Assembly: GCA_910579645.1 (NCBI GenBank)
Contig: CAJTVK010000018.1
Location: 1-44,671 of the forward strand
Direction of reading: 5' to 3'
Source of the DNA: an uncultured Lachnospiraceae bacterium
GTDB lineage: Bacteria > Bacillota > Clostridia > Lachnospirales > Lachnospiraceae
DNA length: 44,671 nucleotides
Position 1 is the first letter of the stretch. Each line of letters opens with the position of its first letter. The translations under genes and the position numbers were made by a program. Under the pieces are notes generated by a model, which worked only from the letters and a program-made list of their open reading frames with translations, had not been told where the DNA came from and did no database searches. This document shows positions 26,001 to 34,231 of the stretch, piece by piece.

Positions 26001-26219
26001 ATGACGTTCATAGGCCATCAGCAATATATCCTTGCTTTCCTGAAACCTGCGGTTAATCTTATATAAATCACTGATTGTACAGAGCATCATCACACTTTTT
26101 ACCCTGTGCCAATCTATCGTATCTGCAATTTTAACTGCCTCCGCAAATTCTCCGCTGGCAATCAAGGTTTTTATTTCTTCCGCGCGTACTTTATATTCGT
26201 ACTTATCCAAGGTGCTCAC
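23088..26219 (-). CDS. TPR protein with acidic linker and degenerate AAA-like C-terminal domain
   Basis: A 1043-residue protein of unknown function. Residues 1 to about 200 are TPR-like helical hairpins. Residues 209-265 are almost purely acidic (Glu-rich). A long low-complexity, Pro/Glu/Ser-rich middle follows. The last 250 residues look like a AAA-type fold resembling CbxX/CfxQ or spore-coat AAA proteins, but the phosphate loop reads GEEEAGTLDLA without the GK(S/T), and the Walker B region reads GALIIEHATG, so ATP use is doubtful. The start is a GTG; a TTG at 26210 with GGGGTG six bases upstream is an alternative. It lies between rsmA and glgB, all on the same strand. I do not recognise a precise family. 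Confidence 0.75.
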   Translation of the reverse strand: MSTLDKYEYKVRAEEIKTLIASGEFAEAVKIADTIDWHRVKSVMMLCTISDLYKINRRFQESKDILLMAYERHPGGRLIVYSLCELSIKMGEFVQAIEYYKEFVQIAPKDTGRYILQYKLYEAQDVSLEERIAVLEEFKKRDYREKWAYELAYLYHRVGLETKCVEECDEMILWFGEGRYVLKALELKQLHQPLSEAQEKIYLQMKQAKEEPEEEEEPETEEETEMSQEEAEEPGEEEDEEEPEDEEIPDGISAAEEEPGQEEEFKVKTVDLGQYNTINLQRELAESMREILGDGSKAPQEKDSGKPFVESVIAPLLQETGEMERQLPDGRKDRVQIGELEFVEIDEDEEGGEEIAAVPEKAAKPAPNRTVPQKKPAEPPQKPPVLQEEEPSAALEEVFFEEEAKDILQLDTKRINLGDTKEILPGEKIEYLTSLPSRYTVAEKKALPYRPESPAEPEEETGKVPDQLPEKVQAQPNLMKKQKPSGFEQMLSQEYDGQISLVVPNSDKIDKQITGQMNIADIMAEWERTKRANEEKRREDVRKRVQSHTGNMFSEFDEATKSGLLEQLEKAVIEAILKESGQNAINPNEISEQQINDIVRSVGRKKDTPVPQAESGKGNIVNIADVRAGAGRAGKPAAGSVSGSEDILPELSEEESLQELSPADMASENALQESPETEELHGASPESVMQEEAAAESGVSEEALPEQLSEEDAETEKAVSELLGVKAATGNLSLADIPENLTIGKIAEISGLTETEEVSEEGGESEETEEAGRTEYGSKSEGAEKPGAHAEHKTRAFSPEEKELFGRFAHNRKSKEQILHAIDEMNMDSYSGNVIVTGEEEAGTLDLAKNLVRMMQLSDRNFSGKVAKISGETLNRKDVPATLAKLTDGALIIEHATGMSSSTAMDLNKALGKENRGIFVIMEGKKDEMNIFLRKNRPLLDNFNARIDIDSLDDHALVEYAKLYAEEMEYSIDELGILALHTRIADMQTSDHEVTVAEVKDLVDDAIYFADKKNPKHFFDILFGKRYDADDMIILREKDFMHY

Positions 26220-26240
26220 CCCATAAATCTATCTTTTTCT

Positions 26241-26262
26241 TTCATCACAAGTTCATCACAAG
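26241..26262. repeat. 11-bp tandem duplication upstream of the TPR gene
   Basis: TTCATCACAAG occurs twice in perfect tandem, 22 nt upstream of the TPR-protein start. It is similar in size to the 11-bp tandem duplication upstream of the flagellar unit but different in sequence. Confidence 0.8.
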
Positions 26263-26325
26263 TCTGCAATATCCCCATTTTTCATTTTCTTAGTTTACCA
26301 TAGGAGATTCTTAATGTCAAAAATA

Positions 26326-27210
26326 TTATATCTTTCTGTTTTTTTGTCTTTTTTCGGTCAATATGTCGCTCAATTCCGCAAATTGTGCCAAAGTCAGCGT
26401 TTCGCCCCTGACGGCCGGCGGCAATCCCATCCGTTCCAAGGCCTCCGACACGTCCTGTTTTGTCATCTGCAGTTCCGCCGCATTTGACAGACCGTTTACC
26501 AAAGTTTTCCTTCTCTGGTTAAAAGAGGCACGGATAATTGCAAACATCTGCCGCTCTTCCTTTACCCTTACCGGCGCGTCCTTATAACGGGTCAGCCGGA
26601 TTACCGCACTGCCCACACTGGGCTTTGGCAGAAAGCAGGAAGGCGATACCTGCATCATCACTTCCGGTTTGCAATAATACTGCACGGCAAGGGACAGTGC
26701 GCCATAGTCTTTCGTGCCCGGCCCTACCGTCATACGTTCCGCCACTTCCTTCTGCACCATGACCGTTATGCTCTCCAACGCCACCCCGCTTTCAAACAGC
26801 CCCATAATAATGGGCGTGGTGATATAATATGGCAGATTGGCTACCACTTTAAAGGGCCTCCCCCCGTTTTTCTCTTCCGCTATCCTCCGGATATCCGCTT
26901 TCAGTATGTCCTCATTTATAATATCCACATTATCATAAGCCGACAAGGTATCTTTCAAGATGGGAATCAATGCCCGGTCAATTTCCACTGCCACCACTTC
27001 CCGCGCATTTTCCGCCAGATACTGGGTCATTGTGCCGATGCCCGGCCCGATTTCCAGAACACAGTCCTGCTTTGTAATACCGGATACTTCTACTATTTTT
27101 TCCAGTATATTGGTATCCACCAAAAAATTCTGCCCGTATTTTTTCTGAAAGCTAAAGTTATATTTTTTCAATATTTGGACCGTATTGCCCGGTGTTCCTA
27201 AAAAAGCCAT
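26326..27210 (-). CDS. rsmA: 16S rRNA (adenine(1518)-N6/adenine(1519)-N6)-dimethyltransferase
   Basis: Dimethylates two adjacent adenines near the 3' end of 16S rRNA during 30S maturation (KsgA). The 294-residue protein has the SAM motif VLEIGPGIGTMT (about 52-63), the acidic end of motif II (VVAVEIDR) and the catalytic NLPYYI motif (about 124-129). A C-terminal helical subdomain with the usual FNQRRKTL stretch is present. The start has a GGTGG site. It follows tatD by 36 nt, an order common in Firmicutes. Confidence 0.95.
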   Translation of the reverse strand: MAFLGTPGNTVQILKKYNFSFQKKYGQNFLVDTNILEKIVEVSGITKQDCVLEIGPGIGTMTQYLAENAREVVAVEIDRALIPILKDTLSAYDNVDIINEDILKADIRRIAEEKNGGRPFKVVANLPYYITTPIIMGLFESGVALESITVMVQKEVAERMTVGPGTKDYGALSLAVQYYCKPEVMMQVSPSCFLPKPSVGSAVIRLTRYKDAPVRVKEERQMFAIIRASFNQRRKTLVNGLSNAAELQMTKQDVSEALERMGLPPAVRGETLTLAQFAELSDILTEKRQKNRKI

Positions 27211-27246
27211 CTTTCCACCTCTTATCCCTTTTTCTGCCGGCAGGCC

Positions 27247-28014
27247 TTACCCTATCCGAAACAGCCGGCAGGCATTGCGTTCCGTCACCGCTACCGTTTC
27301 ATCATAGCTTATCCCTTTGATTTGCGCAATTTCTTTTGCTATCAGCGGAAGGTACAGGGAAGAATTGCGCTGTCCTCGGTACGGTACCGGCGCAAGGTAC
27401 GGACTGTCCGTCTCCAGCAGGATTTTCTCTAAAGGTATATACTCCACTGCCTCTTTCAGCTTCCTGGCATTCCGAAACGTCACCACTCCGCCTATGCCAA
27501 AATAGAAACCCATTTCCAAATATTCCCTGGCGACTTCCTTGGAATAAGAAAAACAGTGGATTACCCCGCCAGCTTCTCCTTCATAAAACTCCCTCACCAT
27601 ATCCAGCGTATCCTTAGCCGCATCCCTGGAATGGATAATGACGGGAAGCCCCATTTCCCCGGCCAGACGCAGCTGCCGTTCAAACCATTTCTTCTGTGTC
27701 TCCTTAGAAGGTTCCTCCCAATAATAGTCCAGCCCGATTTCCCCTACCGCCACTATTTTCGGATGAGCGCACTGCTCCTTCAGCCATAGGAATTTCTCTT
27801 CATCCAGTTCCCCCGTATCCGAAGGATGTACTCCCGCCGCGCCGTAAACAAAAGAATATTTTTCGGCCAAAGCTATGGTACGTTCCGTCGTCTCCGGATT
27901 TGCCCCTACATTTATCACATAACCGATGCCGCTTTCTTTCAGGCTGCCTAACAAAACGTCCCTGTCGTCGTCAAATGCTCTGTCGTCATAGTGTGCATGG
28001 CTTTCAAAAATCAT
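27247..28014 (-). CDS. tatD: TatD-family metal-dependent deoxyribonuclease
   Basis: A 255-residue TIM-barrel hydrolase. Metal ligands are visible: ESHAHYDD at the N-terminus (His6, His8), GEIGLDYYW (Glu), HSRDAAKD (His), HCFS (His) and ETDSPYLAPVPYRG (Asp). The family acts as 3'-5' exonuclease in repair or DNA turnover. The start has GAGGG six bases upstream. It heads the tatD-rsmA pair and is divergent from the tRNA-Lys promoter. The AT-rich 28030-28085 segment between them probably holds its promoter. Confidence 0.93.
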   Translation of the reverse strand: MIFESHAHYDDRAFDDDRDVLLGSLKESGIGYVINVGANPETTERTIALAEKYSFVYGAAGVHPSDTGELDEEKFLWLKEQCAHPKIVAVGEIGLDYYWEEPSKETQKKWFERQLRLAGEMGLPVIIHSRDAAKDTLDMVREFYEGEAGGVIHCFSYSKEVAREYLEMGFYFGIGGVVTFRNARKLKEAVEYIPLEKILLETDSPYLAPVPYRGQRNSSLYLPLIAKEIAQIKGISYDETVAVTERNACRLFRIG

Positions 28015-28084
28015 GGATTTCCCTCTCTTACTTTCATATTCTGAAGAAATTTTAAAATTTTTTTAATTTTTTTTAAAAAAAGTA

Positions 28085-28113
28085 TTGCAAACCAAAACAT
28101 ATTATACTATAAT
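28085..28113 (+). promoter_or_regulatory. Promoter of the tRNA-Lys gene
   Basis: TTGCAA (28085-28090), 17-nt spacer and TATAAT (28108-28113) form a near-consensus sigma-A promoter 54 nt upstream of the tRNA. The AT-rich tract before it (28045-28083) could act as an UP element. Confidence 0.85.
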
Positions 28114-28167
28114 CATACTTGCGTTGTAAATGAGTTGTCTAATTAATTTACACGGAATGAAATACAT

Positions 28168-28240
28168 GCGCTGCTAGCTCAGTTGGTAGAGCACCTGACT
28201 CTTAATCAGGGTGTCCAGGGTTCGAGCCCCTGGCGGCGCA
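28168..28240 (+). tRNA. trnK: tRNA-Lys (CUU anticodon)
   Basis: All arms fold: acceptor GCGCTGC with GCGGCGC (one G-U), D stem GCTC/GAGC, anticodon stem CCTGA/TCAGG with loop CTCTTAA giving anticodon CTT, and T arm CAGGG-TTCGAGC-CCCTG. The discriminator base is A. CCA is not encoded (CTT follows), so it must be added after transcription. No second tRNA follows. Confidence 0.96.
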
Positions 28241-28387
28241 CTTGAAGTACTGATTTTGTGGCCGGAGCGTCATGGGGTCGGTACTTTTATTTTGTGTGTC
28301 AGCATATGTCGGCTATGATAATAATCAAAAAGATTTGGCAAATGCGGCTCCTGCCTTTGAGCGTGAGTCAGCAGGAAAGGTTGTTTT

Positions 28388-28927
28388 ATGGCAATTCATT
28401 TGGTGCCCGCGTGCACGGAGCAGCAGTTATTGAAGATTGAGAATTTATATATGGAAGCTTTCCCGAAAGAAGAACGGAAGCCGTTTTCCCTGCTTATTGA
28501 GAAGAGCAGAGAAGGAACCGTGGATATTCTTTCCATAGAATCCGACGGGAACGGAATGATAGGAGAAGCCATTGTTGCCAAAGACCGGGAACTGGCTCTG
28601 TTAGATTATTTTGCGGTTTCTCCCCAGCTGCGCAATGGCGGGGCAGGTTCCTGCGCTTTGCAAATGCTGCAGAGCCGATATGCCGGGCATAAATTTATTT
28701 TGGAAATCGAGAGCACGTTGCGGCCGGTCCCGGACTTGGATCTTCGCCGGAGGCGGAAAGCATTTTACTTAAGGAACGATATGAAATGCATGGATTATAC
28801 GGTTTGCCTTTTCGGTATAGAGATGGAAGTACTCGTGCATGGAGAGCAGGTTGATTTCGGAAAATATCATGCTTTATATGAAAATATTTACGGCACGGAA
28901 ATAGCAGAAAACATCGTGTTAATTTAA
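28388..28927 (+). CDS. GNAT-family N-acetyltransferase
   Basis: A 179-residue protein with a GNAT fold pattern: a helical N-terminus (EQQLLKIENLYMEAFPKEER), a central strand followed by the acetyl-CoA loop region LLDYFAVSPQLRNGGAGSCA (Q/RxxGxG/A-like at about 79-86), then a strand with acidic end (FILEIE). The acetyl acceptor cannot be predicted. AGGAAAGG lies seven bases upstream of the ATG. It sits between the tRNA and rarA on the same strand; a weak hairpin (CAAACTG/CAGTTTG at 28935-28956) follows it without a real U-tract. Confidence 0.8.
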   Translation: MAIHLVPACTEQQLLKIENLYMEAFPKEERKPFSLLIEKSREGTVDILSIESDGNGMIGEAIVAKDRELALLDYFAVSPQLRNGGAGSCALQMLQSRYAGHKFILEIESTLRPVPDLDLRRRRKAFYLRNDMKCMDYTVCLFGIEMEVLVHGEQVDFGKYHALYENIYGTEIAENIVLI

Positions 28928-29010
28928 GGTCAGACAAACTGTTTTAACACAGTTTGCGGTTATTCTTATCAGACAGCTGCATGCCCTATGGCGCAGAGAG
29001 GTGAAATCGG

Positions 29011-30327
29011 ATGGAACAGCTTTCTCTTTTTGACAACAGACAAATAATGGCTCCGCTGGCCAGCCGCCTGCGGCCGGATTCTCTGGATTGCTTCATCGGC
29101 CAGGAACATCTTCTCGGAAAAGGCAAACTGCTCCGCCGGCTTATAGATGCCGATCAGATATCCTCCATGATTTTCTGGGGGCCTCCGGGTGTGGGAAAAA
29201 CTACCTTGGCCAATATTATCGCCAACAGAACAAACTCTGCATTCATCAATTTCAGCGCCGTCACCAGCGGCATCAAAGAAATAAAAGAAGTCATGTCACG
29301 GGCGGAGGACAGCCGGCGGATGGGCATGAAAACCGTCCTCTTCGTGGACGAAATCCATCGCTTCAACAAAGCCCAGCAGGATGCATTCCTTCCCTTTGTG
29401 GAGAAAGGCAGCATTATCTTAATCGGCGCAACTACGGAGAACCCATCTTTTGAAATCAATGCCGCTCTCCTTTCCCGCTGCAAAGTATTCGTGCTTCATG
29501 CCCTGACGGCAGACAATATAACGGAGCTGCTGGAAAATGCCCTTAAAGCCCCCCAAGGCTTTGGGCAGACTCACATTGACATCTCGAAAGCATCCTTGAA
29601 AGCCATTGCCATATTTTCCAACGGCGATGCCCGTACCGCCCTCAATACGTTGGAAATGGCCATCACCAATGGCATTGTAAGCGCAGGCTCCATCCGTGTC
29701 ACCGAAGACATTTTAGGACAGTGCATCGGCAAAAAATCTTTATTATATGACAAAAACGGGGAAGAACATTACAATCTGATTTCCGCGCTGCACAAATCCA
29801 TGCGCAACAGCGACCCCGATGCCGCCCTATACTGGCTGTCACGCATGCTGGAAGCCGGTGAAGATCCGCTTTACATTGCCCGGCGGCTCATCCGCTTTGC
29901 CAGCGAGGATGTAGGCATGGCGGACAGCCACGCCCTTCCTTTGGCCGTATCCGTATATCAGGCATGCCATTTCAACGGCATGCCCGAATGCAACGTCAAT
30001 CTGGCGCATGCCGTAACCTATCTCTCCTTAGCCCCGAAATCCAATGCCCTCTATGCGGCATACGGCGAATGCCGGGAGGACGCAATGCACACCCTTGCAG
30101 AACCTGTCCCACTGCAGCTGCGCAATGCCCCTACGAAACTTATGGAAGACCTGCATTACGGGGAAGGCTACGAATATGCCCACGACACGGAGGAAAAGCT
30201 GACACGCATGTCATGCCTGCCCGATTCCCTCCGAAACCGCACCTACTACCGCCCCACTTCCCAAGGAGAAGAAGCCGGGTTCAAAACACGGTTGGAAAAA
30301 ATCAAGGAATGGAAAAAAACACGATGA
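29011..30327 (+). CDS. rarA: Replication-associated recombination protein A (MgsA/RarA AAA ATPase)
   Basis: Clamp-loader-like AAA+ ATPase acting at stalled replication forks. The 438-residue protein shows Walker A WGPPGVGKTT (about 51-60), Walker B VLFVDEIHRF with the RarA-specific FNKAQQDAFL following, sensor 1 GATTENPSFE, arginine finger region LLSRCKVF, and a C-terminal tetramerisation domain (ALYWLSRMLEAGEDPLYIAR; LPLAVSVYQACHFNGMPE). The ATG has AGAGGTG seven bases upstream. It is convergent with the NYN gene, only 13 nt away. Confidence 0.95.
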   Translation: MEQLSLFDNRQIMAPLASRLRPDSLDCFIGQEHLLGKGKLLRRLIDADQISSMIFWGPPGVGKTTLANIIANRTNSAFINFSAVTSGIKEIKEVMSRAEDSRRMGMKTVLFVDEIHRFNKAQQDAFLPFVEKGSIILIGATTENPSFEINAALLSRCKVFVLHALTADNITELLENALKAPQGFGQTHIDISKASLKAIAIFSNGDARTALNTLEMAITNGIVSAGSIRVTEDILGQCIGKKSLLYDKNGEEHYNLISALHKSMRNSDPDAALYWLSRMLEAGEDPLYIARRLIRFASEDVGMADSHALPLAVSVYQACHFNGMPECNVNLAHAVTYLSLAPKSNALYAAYGECREDAMHTLAEPVPLQLRNAPTKLMEDLHYGEGYEYAHDTEEKLTRMSCLPDSLRNRTYYRPTSQGEEAGFKTRLEKIKEWKKTR

Positions 30328-30340
30328 TGTACTAATTCCT

Positions 30341-31156
30341 CTACTTCTTCCCTTTAATTTTAAACTTGACAATATTCTGCTCCTGTTCGCATTCCAGAAT
30401 ATTCAACGAATTTATAAAAGAAGAAAATTTGGAATGCCCGAAATTCCGAACATCAAAATCCGGAAATCTTTTTCCCAGCTGGTTCCGGAGTTCCGCCGAA
30501 AGTATCCATTCATCATCGTCGGAGCATTCTTCCACCAGAGAAAGGATGGCCCGTTTAATCATCTTCAAATCCGTCTGCGGCTTTAATTCTTCCTTTCTCT
30601 TCTTTGCGGCGGCCGCCGACGCCGCTTTCGTACCCTTTTTCAGCTTAGTGCTTTTTGAGACTGCCTTTGTTATGACAGACTCTTCCTTTCTAACCGCACT
30701 TTCCTCTTCCTGCTCTTTTGCCTGAAAAATAATATCCAGATATTTAAACTGGTTGCACGCGGAGATAAAAGGTTTGGGAGTTTTGCTTTCCCCCATTCCG
30801 ATTACAATCATCCCGGCTTCCCTGAGCCGTGCCACCAATCGGGTAAAGTCACTGTCGGAGGAAGCTATGCAGAATCCGTCCACCGTGCCGGAATACAGAA
30901 TGTCCATGGCATCAATAATCATAGCCGAATCGGTAGCGTTTTTCCCTACTGTATAGCTGTACTGCTGGATTGGCATGATGGAATTGTCCAGAAGGACATT
31001 CTTCCAGGAAACCAGACGGGTGTTTGTCCAATCTCCGTATATTCTTTTATAGGTGGCAATGCCGCTCTTTGCCGTTTCCTCCAGAATGATGCCTACATAT
31101 TTATCCGAAATGTTATCCGCGTCAATTAATACTGCAATCTTTAAATCTTTATTCAT
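30341..31156 (-). CDS. NYN-domain ribonuclease-like protein with C-terminal OST-HTH domain
   Basis: The N-terminal NYN (PIN-like) domain has the acidic metal-binding residues in AVLIDADNIS, NATDSAMIIDAMD and CIASSDSDFTRL. A Lys/Ala-rich linker (about 175-205) leads to a C-terminal winged-helix OST-HTH/LOTUS domain (about 210-270, IKRAILSLVEE and LGKRFPDFDVRNFGHSKFSS). The family probably cleaves or binds RNA. I chose the ATG at 31156, giving the usual N-terminus; a start at 31201 adds 15 basic residues but has no ribosome site. No partner gene is evident nearby. Confidence 0.85.
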   Translation of the reverse strand: MNKDLKIAVLIDADNISDKYVGIILEETAKSGIATYKRIYGDWTNTRLVSWKNVLLDNSIMPIQQYSYTVGKNATDSAMIIDAMDILYSGTVDGFCIASSDSDFTRLVARLREAGMIVIGMGESKTPKPFISACNQFKYLDIIFQAKEQEEESAVRKEESVITKAVSKSTKLKKGTKAASAAAAKKRKEELKPQTDLKMIKRAILSLVEECSDDDEWILSAELRNQLGKRFPDFDVRNFGHSKFSSFINSLNILECEQEQNIVKFKIKGKK

Positions 31157-31445
31157 CGGATACCCGTGCCTTTCTTTTTTCTTATATGGTTTTTCGGCCA
31201 TTTGCTGTAGATAATAATTATATCATATCTTATATTGAGGGCAAAGGGAAGTATTATTTGCGGAATTTGATGGTTTAGCGGACGCACCCGCTGTCATCAA
31301 GTATCCGTTCCGGCGGATGACTGCGGAGAATTTGAGGGCGGCATATGTTTGTGCGAAGAGGGATTGATTTTGTGGACAGTTTCCTATAAAATACAATTAC
31401 GGAAAATTGCATCCAAATACCAAAATTCGAAGCAAGGAGAGGAAT

Positions 31446-32699
31446 ATGGAAACGATTAAGCGTGATTTATATTTGAATCGATTGATTGAACGCCGGGAAA
31501 ACGGTTTGATCAAGGTAGTTACCGGTATCCGAAGGTGCGGAAAGTCTTATCTTCTGTTTAGGTTATATTACCAATATTTGTTGGATTCCGGCATAGAGGC
31601 ATCCAGAATCATCAGGATTCCATTGGATGACGATGAGTATGAAGAACTTCGTGAAAGCAGACGCCTCAGTGCATATATCAAGAAGTGTATAACCGATGAG
31701 GGTACATGGTTTCTCTTTCTGGACGAAATTCAGATGTGCAGAGGATTCGAGTCAGTACTCAACGGTTTGAACAGGAGGGATAATCTGGATATTTATGTAA
31801 CCGGAAGCAATTCCAAATTCCTTTCTACTGATGTACTGACGGAGTTTCGGGGGCGCGGAGATGAAGTACGGGTTTATCCGCTTTCCTTTTCCGAATATGT
31901 TACTGCGTATCCGGGAGACAAACAGGATGCCTGGATTGATTATTATAATTATGGAGGGCTCCCATTGATACTCAGCCGAAAAACAGATGAGTTAAAGTCA
32001 AGATATTTGATTGACTTATGCAGGGAACTTTACTTAAAAGATATCGAAGAACGGCATAAGCTGCGGGGAGATCATGTCATGGACACGCTGGTCAACATAC
32101 TGGCGTCGGCGGTAGGCTCTTTAACAAACCCGACAAAACTGGCTAATACTTTCAAAAGTAATGGGATCCATGTCAGTGACAAAACGATTGGGGCGTATAT
32201 TGAATATTTATTGGATGCCTTTTTTATTAATAAGGCAGAACGGTATGACATAAAAGGGAAAAAATATATCGCCTCTCCTTTTAAATATTATTTTACCGAT
32301 ATTGGGCTGCGTAATGCCAGACTCAATTTCAGGCAACAGGAAGAAAATCACATCATGGAAAACATTATTTATAACGAATTGCTTGTGAGGGGATTCAATG
32401 TAGATGTTGGCGTTGTGGAACGCTCCGAATATGATGAAAAAGGAAAGGCGATACGCAAAAAGCTAGAGGTTGATTTCGTTTGCAATCATGGCAATCAAAG
32501 ATACTATATTCAGTCAGCATTTGCCATTCCGGACAAGGATAAAATGCAGCAGGAACAGAAATCTTTGGTGCATATTGGCGATTCATTTAAAAAGATTATT
32601 GTAGTGAAAGAGCGGATTAAATTATGGCGGAATGAGGAGGGAATTGTAATTATGGGAATTATGGATTTCCTTCTGAATCCGAATAGTCTCGAATTATAA
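31446..32699 (+). CDS. AAA_14 ATPase with C-terminal DUF4143 domain
   Basis: A 417-residue protein. The N-terminal AAA_14 domain has Walker A TGIRRCGKSYLL (about 28-39) and Walker B WFLFLDEIQMCRGFE. The C-terminal DUF4143 region (YFTDIGLRNARLNFRQQEEN, later KLEVDFVCNHGNQRYYIQ) resembles a PD-(D/E)xK-type nuclease fold with the D of EVDFV. These proteins are frequent, scattered genes in gut Clostridia and Bacteroidetes; their function is unknown. The start has AAGGAGAGG three bases upstream; 13 upstream codons are open but not used in my view. The 244 nt before it hold no gene. Confidence 0.88.
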   Translation: METIKRDLYLNRLIERRENGLIKVVTGIRRCGKSYLLFRLYYQYLLDSGIEASRIIRIPLDDDEYEELRESRRLSAYIKKCITDEGTWFLFLDEIQMCRGFESVLNGLNRRDNLDIYVTGSNSKFLSTDVLTEFRGRGDEVRVYPLSFSEYVTAYPGDKQDAWIDYYNYGGLPLILSRKTDELKSRYLIDLCRELYLKDIEERHKLRGDHVMDTLVNILASAVGSLTNPTKLANTFKSNGIHVSDKTIGAYIEYLLDAFFINKAERYDIKGKKYIASPFKYYFTDIGLRNARLNFRQQEENHIMENIIYNELLVRGFNVDVGVVERSEYDEKGKAIRKKLEVDFVCNHGNQRYYIQSAFAIPDKDKMQQEQKSLVHIGDSFKKIIVVKERIKLWRNEEGIVIMGIMDFLLNPNSLEL

Positions 32700-32742
32700 T
32701 CTTTATATTTTATAGTACGCAAAGGACATAGCACCCCCGCTT

Positions 32743-34104
32743 TCAGATGCCAGTGCCGAAATTTGTTTCCTCGCTCTTCAAATCTGTCTGTGCCGGGTTA
32801 TCAAGCAGTCTGCCTTGGCTGTCAAAACGGGAGCCGTGGCAGGGGCAGTCCCAGCTGAGTTCGTCCGGATTCCATTCTAAGGCGCAGCCCATATGCGGGC
32901 AGCGGGGCGTGGCCGTAAAAAGTCCTTTGCCCAGCCCTTTTGCCGATTCTATCCCTTCCTCGGCCAGTTTCGCTGCCGCTGCCTGCAGATTCAGCCTCTG
33001 TGGCGTAAAGACTTCTTCAAACCGGCTCTTGCCTTCCGTCACCAAATCTTTTATGAGCATTGCCGCCGTCATGCTGCCGGTCATGCCCCACTTGCGGAAA
33101 CCGGTGGCCACATGCCAGTACGGATATTCCGCAGAATACCGGCCGATATAAGGGATATCGTCCACAGGCATGCAGTCCTGTGCCGACCAATGGGATATTT
33201 CCCGGCACTGCGGGAACATTTTTTCTGCCGCTAGGCGTAAATCTCTGTATTTTCCGCCTCCTTTGTTTTCACCGGTACGATGGTTTCCGCCTCCCAGCAG
33301 CAGGATATCTCCGCTTTTCCTGAAGGACAGGCCGTCCTCATCCACTCCGTAGTATATATTGTCCATTTGCCCGGTATTCTTCAATGCCAATACATAGCTG
33401 CGTTCCTGATGCATGCGCAGGAAATAGAATCCGGGCACATTGATGAACGGATAGTGGGTGGCAAAAATAATATGATCTCCTTCTACCCGGTAGTTTTCCG
33501 TTAACACTTCATGCCCTTCTACGGTCAGTACTTTTGTGTTTTCATATATTGTCAGATTTTCCGCTGCTTTCTGCAGGAAAAGCAGCGGGTGGAACACCGC
33601 CTGATCATAATAGCATAATGCGCCCTTTACCTGAAACGGGAGTTCCGTCCTGGTAGTGAATTCCGCACAGATGCCTAAACTTTTCGCTGCTTCTTCTTCC
33701 TGATGCAGAGCCGCCTCGTCTTTCATTGTATACAGATAAGAACGGCAGTTCCGAAACCGGCAGTCCGTTCCCAGTGTCTCAGCCATTTTTCTGTATTGGC
33801 CGATGGCTGCCCGGTTAGCCTCCGCGTATAAGGCTGCCTGCTGCTTTCCCACTTTGTTTATCAGCTTATGGTAAATCAGTCCGTGCTGTAACGTTATTTT
33901 TGCAGTTGTGTTCTTTGTCTGCCCGCTGAACAGGCCGGCGGCTTCCAGCACTACCGTCTCCAGACCCGCTTCTTTTAAAAACCAGGCAGTGAGTATGCCT
34001 GCAATTCCTCCGCCTATCACCACCGCGTCTACCGAAAGATTTTTCCGCAGTTCCTGCCTTTCCGCTCTCTTGCTTGTCATTGTCCAAATAGAATCCACTG
34101 TCAC
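32743..34104 (-). CDS. FAD-dependent oxidoreductase with C-terminal Rieske [2Fe-2S] domain
   Basis: The N-terminal DAO-type domain has the dinucleotide motif AVVIGGGIAGILTAWFL and a second strand ETVVLEA. The C-terminal 90 residues carry a Rieske domain: Cys and His in CPHMGC and CPCHGSRFD provide the four ligands. The 453-residue layout matches the YhfW-like family. Likely a cytoplasmic flavin-iron-sulfur oxidase or dehydrogenase of unknown substrate. The start is uncertain: GTG at 34104, GTG at 34098 (better spaced AAGG) or ATG at 34080. It ends 43 nt from the convergent DUF4143 gene with no evident terminator. Confidence 0.9.
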   Translation of the reverse strand: MTVDSIWTMTSKRAERQELRKNLSVDAVVIGGGIAGILTAWFLKEAGLETVVLEAAGLFSGQTKNTTAKITLQHGLIYHKLINKVGKQQAALYAEANRAAIGQYRKMAETLGTDCRFRNCRSYLYTMKDEAALHQEEEAAKSLGICAEFTTRTELPFQVKGALCYYDQAVFHPLLFLQKAAENLTIYENTKVLTVEGHEVLTENYRVEGDHIIFATHYPFINVPGFYFLRMHQERSYVLALKNTGQMDNIYYGVDEDGLSFRKSGDILLLGGGNHRTGENKGGGKYRDLRLAAEKMFPQCREISHWSAQDCMPVDDIPYIGRYSAEYPYWHVATGFRKWGMTGSMTAAMLIKDLVTEGKSRFEEVFTPQRLNLQAAAAKLAEEGIESAKGLGKGLFTATPRCPHMGCALEWNPDELSWDCPCHGSRFDSQGRLLDNPAQTDLKSEETNFGTGI

Positions 34105-34231
34105 ACCTTCTTTTCTCCGTCTGCCATAAGGAACTGTTCAAAAAAATTCCTACCGTCAGCTTGTTTCTGCGGCCTTCCGTTTTCTGCCGCACAGTCATTG
34201 TCAGAAGAAGTATTGACCAGGATTAGGGTTT

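Noticed and set aside
28168..28240. tRNA-Lys as an integration (att) site
   Set aside because: No integrase, phage or mobile gene lies next to it and the tRNA 3' end is not repeated in the window.
28258..28440. Open frame overlapping the start of the GNAT gene
   Set aside because: No ribosome site, overlaps a well supported gene in another frame and resembles no protein family.
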